Shown in pieces: positions 5,422-12,001 of a DNA stretch of 12,001 nucleotides. The stretch spans positions 1-12,001 of the forward strand of contig JAHBAN010000237.1 in the NCBI GenBank assembly GCA_018500075.1, written 5' to 3'. Position 1 is the first letter of the stretch. Every line of letters starts with the position of its first letter. The position numbers and the translations under genes are program-made. Source of the DNA: Flavobacteriia bacterium. Its GTDB lineage: Bacteria; Bacteroidota; Bacteroidia; Flavobacteriales; Flavobacteriaceae. Under the pieces are notes generated by a model. That model saw only the letters and a program-made list of their open reading frames with translations. It was not told where the DNA came from and did no database searches.

Positions 5422-7242
5422 TCACGCCTCCATCGCTTCAAGCTCGTCGATAAAGGCCGAAATCATGCTGAGGCCCTTGTCCCAGAACCCGGGGTCTGTC
5501 GCGTCCAGCCCGAAGGGGGCCAGAAGCTCGGTGTGGTGTTTGGAGCCGCCGGCCTTGAGCATCTCGAAATACTTGTCCTGAAACCCCTCGGGGCTTTCTT
5601 CATAGACCGCATAGAGCGCGTTCACGAGGCCATCGCCAAAAGCATAGGCATAGACATAAAACGGCGAATGCACGAAATGCGGGATATAGGCCCAGAAGTG
5701 CTCATAGCCCTCCATAAACTCAAACGCCGGCCCAAGGCTTTCGCCCTGCACAGACATCCAGAGCGCGCCGATGTCTTCAGGGGTCAGCTCGCCAGCCCGG
5801 CGCGCGGCGTGAAGCTTGCATTCAAAGTCGTAAAAGGCAATCTGGCGCACCACCGTGTTGATCATATCCTCGACCTTGCCCGCCAGCATCACCCGGCGCT
5901 CCGCATCGCTTTTGGCCTCGCCCAGCATCTTGCGGAAGGTCAGCATCTCGCCAAAGACGCTCGCCGTTTCCGCCAGCGTCAGCGGCGTTGAGGAGAGCAT
6001 CTCGCCCTGTTCCGCCGCCAGCACCTGATGCACGCCATGCCCCAGCTCATGGGCCAGCGTCATCACATCGCGCGGCTTGCCGAGGTAGTTCAGCATCACA
6101 TAGGGGTGCACATCGGTCACGGTCGGGTGCGCAAAAGCCCCCGGCGCCTTGCCCGGCTTCACGCCCGCATCAATCCAGCCCTTGGTAAAGAACGGCGCTG
6201 CAATCTCGGCCATGCGCGCATCAAACCCCGCATAGGCGCTCATCACGGTCTCGCGCGCCGCCTCCCAGCCGACCACGCGCTTGTCTTCCATCGGCAGGGG
6301 CGCGTTGCGGTCCCAGACCTGAAGTTTGTCCAGCCCGAGCCACTTGCGCTTCAGCTCATAATAACGGTGGCTGAGCTTGGGATAGGCCTTCACAACCGCG
6401 TCGCGCAGCGCCTGCACCACCTCGGCTTCTACATCATTGGACAGGTGCCGCCCGGTCTGCGCCGTGGGCATCCCGCGCCAGCGGTCAACGATCTCTTTTT
6501 CCTTGGCCTGCGTGTTGTGCACGCGCGCGAAGGTCTTGATATTGCGGCCAAAGACCTCCGCCAGCTCGCGCGCGGCGGCCTCGCGGGTGTCTCGGGTCTC
6601 GTCGGTCAGAAGGTTGAGCGTGCCCTCGATGTTGAGCGGCTCGCCCTCAACTTCAAACTCAAGCCCCGCGATGGTCTCGTCAAACATCCGCTCCCAGGCG
6701 TCGCCCACAACGCCCATATCATGAAGAAATTTCTCAAGCTCGTCAGAGAGCTGGTAGGGCTTCATCGCGCGGATACGCTCAAACACGGGCTTATAGCGCG
6801 CCAGCTCGGCGTTCTCCGCAAAAAGCCCCTCCAGAACGCCGTCTTCGAGGCGGTTCAGCTCGAGCGTGAAAAACACCAGCGGCGTGGTGAAAGTGGTGAT
6901 CTTTTCCTGCATAGCCGAGAGAAACTTTGCGCGCCCCGCATCCACGGTCAGCTGATAATAGCGCAGCCCCGCATAAGACATGATCCGCCCGGCGATACGG
7001 TTGATCGCCTCGTTGCGCAGCACACAGGCCAGCAGGCCCGCCGCGTCCAGCCCGGCGAGCTTGCCCTCGTATTCGCGCGCAAAGCTGGCGCAGTCTTGCT
7101 CAAGCCAGGCCAGATCGCGCGCAAGTTCGGGCGCATCCTCGGCGCTGTAAAGATCGCTCAGGTCCCATTCGGGCAGATCGCCAAGGCCATCAGCGCCCGA
7201 AGCGGCGTTTGCATCACGAACGGGAAACGGAAGTTGAAACAT
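5422..7242 (-). CDS. pepF: M3 family oligoendopeptidase (PepF type)
   Basis: This 606-residue protein is a cytoplasmic zinc metallopeptidase of family M3, of the PepF/oligoendopeptidase F clade, which cleaves short peptides and contributes to peptide turnover. The zinc site is clear: HELGH (398-402) gives the two His ligands and the catalytic Glu399. The third ligand is probably Glu425 in the LTLAETASVFGE segment. The length is typical (about 600 residues). The long helical N-terminal part and the C-terminal FVHSPFYVYAYAFGDGLVNALY block are also usual for the clade. ATG 7242 has AGAGG about nine bases upstream and opens into WDLSDLY, a conserved early motif of the family. It lies downstream of the SCP2 and lysophospholipase genes on the same strand, 76 bp from the latter, with two dyads in between, so it may have its own promoter or be partly uncoupled. 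Confidence 0.95.
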   Translation of the reverse strand: MFQLPFPVRDANAASGADGLGDLPEWDLSDLYSAEDAPELARDLAWLEQDCASFAREYEGKLAGLDAAGLLACVLRNEAINRIAGRIMSYAGLRYYQLTVDAGRAKFLSAMQEKITTFTTPLVFFTLELNRLEDGVLEGLFAENAELARYKPVFERIRAMKPYQLSDELEKFLHDMGVVGDAWERMFDETIAGLEFEVEGEPLNIEGTLNLLTDETRDTREAAARELAEVFGRNIKTFARVHNTQAKEKEIVDRWRGMPTAQTGRHLSNDVEAEVVQALRDAVVKAYPKLSHRYYELKRKWLGLDKLQVWDRNAPLPMEDKRVVGWEAARETVMSAYAGFDARMAEIAAPFFTKGWIDAGVKPGKAPGAFAHPTVTDVHPYVMLNYLGKPRDVMTLAHELGHGVHQVLAAEQGEMLSSTPLTLAETASVFGEMLTFRKMLGEAKSDAERRVMLAGKVEDMINTVVRQIAFYDFECKLHAARRAGELTPEDIGALWMSVQGESLGPAFEFMEGYEHFWAYIPHFVHSPFYVYAYAFGDGLVNALYAVYEESPEGFQDKYFEMLKAGGSKHHTELLAPFGLDATDPGFWDKGLSMISAFIDELEAMEA

Positions 7243-7262
7243 CTCTGGGCGCCTCTTTGTTT

Positions 7263-7281
7263 CTATCTCTCAGAGACATAG
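7263..7281. promoter_or_regulatory. Imperfect palindrome upstream of pepF
   Basis: CTATCTCT (7263-7270) and AGACATAG (7274-7281) are inverted with one internal mismatch and a 3-base centre. It lies 21-39 bases upstream of the pepF start and could be an operator or a leader hairpin. Only position and symmetry support it. Confidence 0.3.
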
Positions 7282-7290
7282 AGCGCAGGA

Positions 7291-7311
7291 AGGGCGATCT
7301 CAAGTCACCCT
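7291..7311 (-). other. Strand-specific hairpin between the lysophospholipase and pepF genes
   Basis: On the minus strand AGGGTGA (7311-7305) pairs over 7 bp with TCGCCCT (7297-7291) using one G-U pair, around a 7-base loop. On the plus strand the same position is a C-A mismatch, so the fold favours minus-strand RNA, the direction of these genes. It starts 8 bases past the lysophospholipase stop. No T-run follows, so it is at best a weak terminator or an mRNA-end stabiliser. Confidence 0.4.
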
Positions 7312-7318
7312 CCGCCTC

Positions 7319-8251
7319 TCATTCAAAGAAAAACTGCACCATCTCGTCAAGAACCTTGTCGCGCATCGCAGGTTTCTCCATCAAAACCTCGTGCTCGCCC
7401 CCTTCAACCATGCTGAGTCGCCCGCCGGGCCAGCGGCGCATCCGGTCGCTGATCCGCGGCACATCGACAATCCGCTCACAGCTCCCCAGAAAGGTGATCG
7501 CGCGCGCCTTGGGCGCGGGCATCCGGTGCAAGGCGCGGGTTTCGCGCAGCGCCTCGGCCAGCCATTGCAAAGACGGGCCGGCGAGGGTCAGCGCGGGCTG
7601 GGCCTTGGCCTGTGCCACCATATAGGCCCACATCTCGGGGTCGGTTGTGAGCATATTGTCCTCAAACGGGTCGGCAAGCACATAGGTCTCGCTCTTTGTG
7701 CCGGGCGCAAAGCGCGCGCCCTGCCCGATTGTTTGCGCAAGGTTGCTCAGCCCCCAGGCCACGGGGCGCATCTGCGGGGCAAGGTAAATCCCCCACATCG
7801 GCGCCGAAAAGGCCGCCGCCCTGACCTCAAGCCCCTCATAGAGCGCTCTGAGGCCGATACAGCCACCCATAGAATGGCCCAATAAGAAATAAGGCTCCAC
7901 CGCGCCCTCGGCCTTGGCCGCAGCCACCATGGCGCGCACATCGCGCTGATAGTCGCCAAAACGGCCGACATGGCCAAGCAAAGCCGGCGCGGCCAGCCGC
8001 TCGGCAAGCCCTTGTCCGCGCCAGTCGATCACAAAAGTGGCGAGGCCGCGCGCCGCAAGCTCTGCAGCCGTGCGGCCATATTTCTCGCAATATTCGGTGC
8101 GCCCGGGCATCAGAAGCACGGTGCCGCGCGCGCCCTCTCGCGGCCAATGGACCGCCCGCAGGCGCAGACCGTCTTCGGAGTTGAGCCAGAGCGCATAGCC
8201 GCCCTCTGGCCCCTGTGCCATATCGGCGTAAAAGGGCGCTGCCGCTGTCAT
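7319..8251 (-). CDS. Alpha/beta hydrolase, lysophospholipase (PldB/monoacylglycerol lipase) type
   Basis: This 310-residue protein has the serine-hydrolase pattern of the lysophospholipase/monoacylglycerol lipase group: the VLLMPGRTEYCEKY strand-loop (about 45-58), DWRGQG (76-81), the nucleophile elbow GHSMGG with Ser127, and a late GGEHEVLMEK with catalytic His287. The acid normally lies in a GxxD motif; here the sequence is GSCERIVD, placing Glu259 where Asp is usual, with Asp263 as an alternative. It has no signal peptide, so the enzyme is probably cytoplasmic and cleaves a lysophospholipid or monoacylglycerol ester bond. The ATG directly follows the TAG of the SCP2 gene with no spacing, implying coupled translation and possibly a shared role in lipid handling. 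Confidence 0.92.
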   Translation of the reverse strand: MTAAAPFYADMAQGPEGGYALWLNSEDGLRLRAVHWPREGARGTVLLMPGRTEYCEKYGRTAAELAARGLATFVIDWRGQGLAERLAAPALLGHVGRFGDYQRDVRAMVAAAKAEGAVEPYFLLGHSMGGCIGLRALYEGLEVRAAAFSAPMWGIYLAPQMRPVAWGLSNLAQTIGQGARFAPGTKSETYVLADPFEDNMLTTDPEMWAYMVAQAKAQPALTLAGPSLQWLAEALRETRALHRMPAPKARAITFLGSCERIVDVPRISDRMRRWPGGRLSMVEGGEHEVLMEKPAMRDKVLDEMVQFFFE

Positions 8252-8545
8252 CTAGCTCAAGACCGCGCCAAGCTGCATGGCCATGCCCATATCCCCGTCC
8301 ACCGAGAGCTTGCCGCCCATAAAGGCCGCCGTGGCGTTCATATCGCCTGACAGGATCGCCTCAAAGACATCGCGGTCCGCCGAGAGCGTCACATCGGCCT
8401 CATCCTCGCCCGCGCGCGCACCATTGCCGTCAATCACAACCGCGCCCTCGCCGTTGATCACAAATTTCGCCGTGCCCGCCGAAAAGCCGCCGCCGGCCAT
8501 TTTTTCATTCAGCGCCTTGACCGCGCCCTCAATCACATCGCTCAT
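8252..8545 (-). CDS. SCP2 sterol/lipid-binding domain protein
   Basis: This 97-residue protein is a stand-alone SCP2 domain. The pattern is typical: an amphipathic start (MSDVIEGAVKALNEKM), strands with FVINGEGAVVIDG, a DADVTLSA-type strand, and the C-terminal block IL-GDMNATAAFMGGKLSVDGDMGMAMQL. SCP2 domains bind acyl chains, acyl-CoAs or sterol-like lipids in a hydrophobic tunnel. Bacterial single-domain members have no firmly known role. ATG 8545 is preferred because AAGGA sits six bases upstream; ATG 8548 is only three bases from it, and ATG 8572 lies upstream of that ribosome binding site. It is the first gene of the minus-strand run and lies divergent to the TPR gene across 67 bp. Confidence 0.92.
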   Translation of the reverse strand: MSDVIEGAVKALNEKMAGGGFSAGTAKFVINGEGAVVIDGNGARAGEDEADVTLSADRDVFEAILSGDMNATAAFMGGKLSVDGDMGMAMQLGAVLS

Positions 8546-8575
8546 CATTTGTCCTTCACAGTGTTGCGACAAGGC

Positions 8576-8603
8576 TTGCGTCAGCCCCGCCAGTGGTTAT
8601 CCT
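8576..8603 (+). promoter_or_regulatory. Putative promoter for the TPR gene
   Basis: TTGCGT (8576-8581) and TATCCT (8598-8603) are separated by 16 bp in the narrow divergent gap. Transcription would begin near 8610, only about three bases before the ATG at 8613, so the mRNA would be almost leaderless. No Shine-Dalgarno-like sequence precedes that ATG, which agrees. The match is modest. Confidence 0.3.
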
Positions 8604-8612
8604 GAGCCTACT

Positions 8613-9173
8613 ATGATCAAGCCCGGTGTCTATCTCAAACCTGCCGTTGCGGCACTTGCCGCCCTGCTCACGTGGGGTCAGCCAGGTTTTGCCGACCCGC
8701 GCGAGATCGCCGATCTGCTCACAGAGCTGCAAAGCGCCCAAGCGCCGCAGGCCCAGCAAATCGCCCGCGACATCGAAATCCGCTGGTCGGCCTCCGGCTC
8801 GGCCTCGGCCAATCTTTTGCTCAAACGCGGGCAAGACGCGCTGGACGAGGAGGCCTTTGGCACAGCGGTCGATCATTTCACCGCCCTCACAGATCACGCG
8901 CCGGCGTTTGCCGAGGGCTGGTATGGCCGCGCGCGGGCCTTCTTCGGGTTGGGCCGCTACGGTCCGGCTCTGGCCGATCTCAAGCAGACCCTCGCACTCA
9001 ACCCCGCCCACTTCGGAGCCATCCACGGCTTGGCCGCCCTGCTTGAACAGCTCGAAAAACCCGAAGATGCCTATGCCGCCTACAAGATCCTCTTGAACCT
9101 CTACCCCGCCCATGAGAAAGCATTGCAGGCTATCGCCCGCCTTGAGCCCTCCGTCACCGGAACCAAGCTCTAG
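8613..9173 (+). CDS. Exported tetratricopeptide-repeat protein
   Basis: This 186-residue protein has a signal peptide (hydrophobic residues 11-21, predicted cleavage GFA/DP after residue 27) and then three consecutive 34-residue TPR units at about 66-99, 100-133 and 134-167. Signature residues include AEGWYGRARAFFGLGRYGPAL and LEKPEDAYAAYKILLNLYP. It probably acts in the periplasm as a protein-protein interaction scaffold; the partner is unknown. ATG 8613 gives the signal peptide its expected length; the upstream open frame is a shadow of the SCP2 gene. No clear ribosome binding site is present. The helicase gene follows 41 bp later on the same strand, so they may be co-transcribed, although an exported scaffold and a cytoplasmic helicase have no evident shared task. 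Confidence 0.9.
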   Translation: MIKPGVYLKPAVAALAALLTWGQPGFADPREIADLLTELQSAQAPQAQQIARDIEIRWSASGSASANLLLKRGQDALDEEAFGTAVDHFTALTDHAPAFAEGWYGRARAFFGLGRYGPALADLKQTLALNPAHFGAIHGLAALLEQLEKPEDAYAAYKILLNLYPAHEKALQAIARLEPSVTGTKL

Positions 9174-9214
9174 CCGCCCCACAACGCCTCAAAGGCCCGC
9201 AAAGAGTTCCCCAT

Positions 9215-12001
9215 ATGACCCAGCAAAAGCGCATCACAGCGGTGCTCGGTCCGACCAATACGGGCAAAACCCACTACGCTATCGAGCGGATGCTCGGCTA
9301 TCGCACCGGTGTGATCGGCCTGCCCCTGCGCCTTCTGGCGCGCGAGGTCTATGACAAGATCGTCGCGGTGCGTGGCCCCTCTGTTGTGGCGCTAATCACA
9401 GGCGAAGAGCGGATCATTCCGCCGCGCGCCCAATATTGGGTCTGCACCGTCGAGGCGATGCCCGAGGGCATGGCCGCCGATTTTGTCGCGATCGACGAAA
9501 TCCAGCTCTGCGCCGACCCCGAGCGCGGCCATGTCTTCACAGACAGGCTCCTGCGCGCCCGCGGCCTCAACGAAACCCTGTTTCTCGGCTCTGATTCCAT
9601 GCGCGGCATCATTCGCGCGCTTGTGCCGGAGGCCGATTTTCTGGGCCGCGAGCGGATGTCACAGCTCGTCTATGGCGGCTCCAAAAAAATCAGCCGGATG
9701 CAGCCGCGCTCCGCGATCGTCAGCTTTTCGGTCGAAAACGTCTATGCGATTGCCGAGCTGCTCAAACGCCAAAAAGGCGGCGCGGCGGTGGTCATGGGCG
9801 CGCTCTCCCCACGCACCCGCAACGCACAGGTCGAGCTGTATCAAAACGGCGATGTCGACTTTCTCGTCGCCACCGACGCAATCGGCATGGGCCTCAACCT
9901 CGACATCAACCATGTCGCCTTTTCCGCGACAACAAAGTTTGATGGCCGCCGGATGCGCGCGCTCATGCCCCATGAGCTGGCCCAGATCGCCGGACGCGCG
10001 GGCCGCGGCATGAGCCATGGCTCCTTTGGCGTCACAGGCGAGGCCGCGCCGCTCGATGACGGCGTGGCCCAAGCCATTATGGAACACCGCTTTGCGCCGG
10101 TGAAAAAGCTGATCTGGCGCAATCCGGCGCTTCAGTTCGGCCAGCTTGACGCGCTGATCCACTCGCTTGAGCAAAGCCCGACCGACGAGCTTCTGGTCAA
10201 AGCCCGCGAAGCCGACGACTTGGCTGCGCTCAAAACCCTCGCCGCCGAAGCCGAGCCGCGCGCCCGCGCCTCTGATGCGGCCTCCGTGCGCCTGCTCTGG
10301 GATGTCTGCTGCGTGCCCGACTTCCGCTCGATCTCCTCAAGCGAACACGCCGCGCTGCTCGGGCAGATTTTTGCCCACCTCCACGAGCGCGGCGAGCTGC
10401 CCGAAGACTGGATCGCACGGCACATAAAACAGATAGATCGCCCGCAGGGCGACATAGATACTTTGTCCAAACGGCTGGCTTTTATCCGCACTTGGACCTA
10501 TGTCGCACAGCGAAAAGGCTGGACAAGGGACGATTCTCATTGGCGCGAGACGACTCGCGCTGTAGAAGACCGCCTGTCAGATGCGCTACACGAGGCGTTG
10601 ACCCAGAGATTTGTCGACAGGCGCACATCTGTGCTCCTGCGGCGCCTAAAACAAAAGGAGGCCATGTTGGCCGAAGTAAATGAAAATGGTGAAGTGACGG
10701 TCGAGGGCGAATTCGTCGGCCGTCTCGAAGGGTTCCGCTTCTCGCAGGACAAATCCGCAGCAGGCCAAGAGGCCAAGACACTGAAGGCCGCGAGCCTTGC
10801 CGCGCTGACCCCGCATTTTCACTTGCTGGCCGACCGCTTTTACAACGCGCCCGACACAGAGATCGACTTTACCGAACAAGGCGGCCTGATGTGGGGCAAT
10901 ACAGCCGTTGGCAAGCTCGTCAAAGGCGCCGAGGCGCTCAAACCCGCCGTAAAGGCTTTTGTCGATGACGAGGCCGGCAGCGATGTCGCCGAGAAAGTCA
11001 CCCGCCGGCTGCAACATTTCATCGACCGCAAAATCGCCACGGCCTTTGAGCCGCTGCTCAACCTGTCGCGCGATGACACCCTGACAGGCCTCGCCCGCGG
11101 CTTTGCCTTCCAGATGGTCGAGGGCCTCGGCCTTTTGCCGCGCGCCACTGTCGCCAATGATGTGAAATCCCTCGATCAGGACGCCCGCTCTGCCCTGCGC
11201 AAACACGGCATCCGCTTTGGCCAGTTCACAATCTTTCTGCCCCTGCTGCTCAAGCCCGCACCGACCCGCCTGCGCCTCGTGCTCTGGTCGCTTGCGCAAG
11301 ATCTGGCCGAATTCCCCGAAGCGCCCCCCGCCGGCCTTGTCACCGTGCCAAACATGGCCTCCGCGCCACGGGGCACAGACACAATGGCCGGCTATCGCAA
11401 CGCCGGCGACCGCGCGATCCGCATCGATATGCTCGAACGCCTCGCCGATATGCTGCGCTCCGAAGACAGCCGCGGCGGCTTTGAAGCCAAAGCCGATATG
11501 CTCTCGATCACAGGCATGACCCTTGAGCAATTTGCCGACCTCATGGCCGGCCTCGGCTATAAGGCCGAAAAAGGCGAGCGCGTGAAAGTCAAAGCCGCCC
11601 CTGCCGAAGCAGCAGCCGAAGCGCCGGCCGAAGCAACTGCCGAAGCGCCAACAGAGACCCCGACAGAGGCGGCCCCGGCCCAAGGCGACACCGAAGCCCC
11701 TGCTGCCGCCCCTGCCGAGCCTCAGGCCGAGCCAGAGGCCGCAGCTGACGCCCAACCACAGGCCGAATCAGAGACCACAGCCGAAGCCTCAACCGAAGCC
11801 GAGACCCCCGACATGGAGGTCTTCTACAGCTTCACATGGGGCGGAAACCGCGGCGGCAACGCCCGCGCCCCGCGCAGCGAGGGCGACAAACCCCGCAGCA
11901 GAGGCAAACCCCAAGGCAAGCCCCGCGGCAAGCCTCAGGGCGGCGAGCGCGGCAAAGCCAAGCCCCAGGGCGACAAACGCGGCCCGCAGAGCTTCCAGGC
12001 C
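9215..12001 (+). CDS. SUV3-like DExH/D superfamily 2 helicase (3' end beyond the window)
   Basis: The frame is open for 929 codons to the window edge. The N-terminal half is a superfamily 2 helicase core close to mitochondrial SUV3 (SUPV3L1): GPTNTGKT Walker A (12-19), DEIQ motif II (94-97), ATDAIGMGLN (219-228) and QIAGRAGRG motif VI (257-265). SUV3 unwinds RNA in RNA decay; a similar role is inferred here. A long family-specific region follows, including RFVDRRTSVLLRRLKQKE and VEGEFVGRLEGFRF. From about residue 792 comes an Ala/Glu/Pro/Thr-rich linker, then DMEVFYSFTWGGNRGGN, then a basic Gly/Lys/Arg/Pro/Gln tail (GKPQGKPRGKPQGG) that probably binds RNA. ATG 9215 has AAAGAG eight bases upstream. 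Codons at about 10421-10740 differ from the rest of the gene. In related genomes I would expect an S4-domain gene, a ferredoxin and a CarD regulator downstream. Confidence 0.93.
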   Translation, partial: MTQQKRITAVLGPTNTGKTHYAIERMLGYRTGVIGLPLRLLAREVYDKIVAVRGPSVVALITGEERIIPPRAQYWVCTVEAMPEGMAADFVAIDEIQLCADPERGHVFTDRLLRARGLNETLFLGSDSMRGIIRALVPEADFLGRERMSQLVYGGSKKISRMQPRSAIVSFSVENVYAIAELLKRQKGGAAVVMGALSPRTRNAQVELYQNGDVDFLVATDAIGMGLNLDINHVAFSATTKFDGRRMRALMPHELAQIAGRAGRGMSHGSFGVTGEAAPLDDGVAQAIMEHRFAPVKKLIWRNPALQFGQLDALIHSLEQSPTDELLVKAREADDLAALKTLAAEAEPRARASDAASVRLLWDVCCVPDFRSISSSEHAALLGQIFAHLHERGELPEDWIARHIKQIDRPQGDIDTLSKRLAFIRTWTYVAQRKGWTRDDSHWRETTRAVEDRLSDALHEALTQRFVDRRTSVLLRRLKQKEAMLAEVNENGEVTVEGEFVGRLEGFRFSQDKSAAGQEAKTLKAASLAALTPHFHLLADRFYNAPDTEIDFTEQGGLMWGNTAVGKLVKGAEALKPAVKAFVDDEAGSDVAEKVTRRLQHFIDRKIATAFEPLLNLSRDDTLTGLARGFAFQMVEGLGLLPRATVANDVKSLDQDARSALRKHGIRFGQFTIFLPLLLKPAPTRLRLVLWSLAQDLAEFPEAPPAGLVTVPNMASAPRGTDTMAGYRNAGDRAIRIDMLERLADMLRSEDSRGGFEAKADMLSITGMTLEQFADLMAGLGYKAEKGERVKVKAAPAEAAAEAPAEATAEAPTETPTEAAPAQGDTEAPAAAPAEPQAEPEAAADAQPQAESETTAEASTEAETPDMEVFYSFTWGGNRGGNARAPRSEGDKPRSRGKPQGKPRGKPQGGERGKAKPQGDKRGPQSFQA
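11588..11815 (+). repeat. Degenerate GCCGAAGC-rich repeat encoding an acidic Ala/Glu/Pro linker
   Basis: Within the helicase gene, GCCGAAGC recurs many times (for example near 11604, 11616, 11628 and 11640) in units of about 12-15 bp, coding for PAEA/TAEA-type tracts. The translation is low complexity with net negative charge, lying between the folded helicase and the basic tail. Repeat length probably varies between strains. Confidence 0.7.

Noticed and set aside
5281..5991. Plus-strand open frame of 236 codons after the terminators
   Set aside because: Its first part is low-complexity Pro/Arg from GC-rich noncoding DNA, and the rest is antisense to pepF.
6028..7281. Long open frame (417 codons) on the plus strand
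   Set aside because: It is antisense to the clearly conserved pepF gene; the composition of GC-rich coding DNA leaves the opposite strand open. The translation shows no domain.
10646..11755. Long open frame (369 codons) on the minus strand
   Set aside because: It lies opposite the helicase gene, and its Gly/Arg-rich start is only the complement of the Ala/Glu/Pro linker repeats.
1..12001. Search for defence systems, toxin-antitoxin pairs, prophage, transposase or secondary-metabolite genes
   Set aside because: Every substantial coding region has a plausible housekeeping or envelope assignment and none carries signatures of these systems.

Overview
This window looks like ordinary core chromosome of an alphaproteobacterium, most likely a Rhodobacteraceae (Roseobacter/Rhodobacter group). 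The reasons are the GC-rich sequence with strongly C/G-ending codons, a ferredoxin of the FdVI (fdxE) type, a SUV3-like helicase with an Ala/Glu/Pro-rich linker and a basic tail, a zinc-ribbon membrane protein of a kind I know from this family, and GC-rich palindromic intergenic repeats ending in a GGGATATTT motif. This placement rests on recognition; no search was run.

Layout. (1) 3-1807, plus strand: the 3' part of a double zinc-ribbon membrane protein, overlapping by one base a nitroreductase. (2) 1804-2319, minus: a small peptidoglycan-binding-domain lipoprotein whose stop overlaps the nitroreductase stop. (3) 2320-2544: a divergent control region with a 19-bp tandem repeat, a sigma-70-like promoter and a strong leader hairpin ahead of the ferredoxin. 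(4) 2545-5034, plus: ferredoxin, a secreted FG-GAP/VCBS-like protein, a lipoprotein alpha/beta hydrolase (DUF900-like) and a YbiI-like DksA/TraR zinc finger, probably one transcription unit. (5) 5035-5421: a 387-bp noncoding region rich in palindromes, with terminators on both strands and a possible small RNA. (6) 8545-5422, minus: SCP2-domain protein, lysophospholipase-like hydrolase (TAG directly abutting ATG), then a PepF-type M3 oligopeptidase. (7) 8613-12001, plus: a secreted TPR protein followed by the SUV3-like helicase, which runs off the window.

How the genes fit together. No metabolic pathway links them. Cell-envelope and lipid functions recur (lipoproteins, esterase/lysophospholipase, SCP2 lipid carrier, TPR and FG-GAP exported proteins), next to housekeeping electron transfer, peptide turnover and RNA metabolism. 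Nothing resembles a defence system, prophage, insertion sequence, CRISPR array, tRNA or rRNA. I do not see a convincing new multi-gene system. The most interesting material is noncoding: the 5133-5296 region with two inverted copies of one repeat enclosing stacked hairpins, and the ferredoxin leader. A patch of atypical codons inside the helicase also deserves a look.
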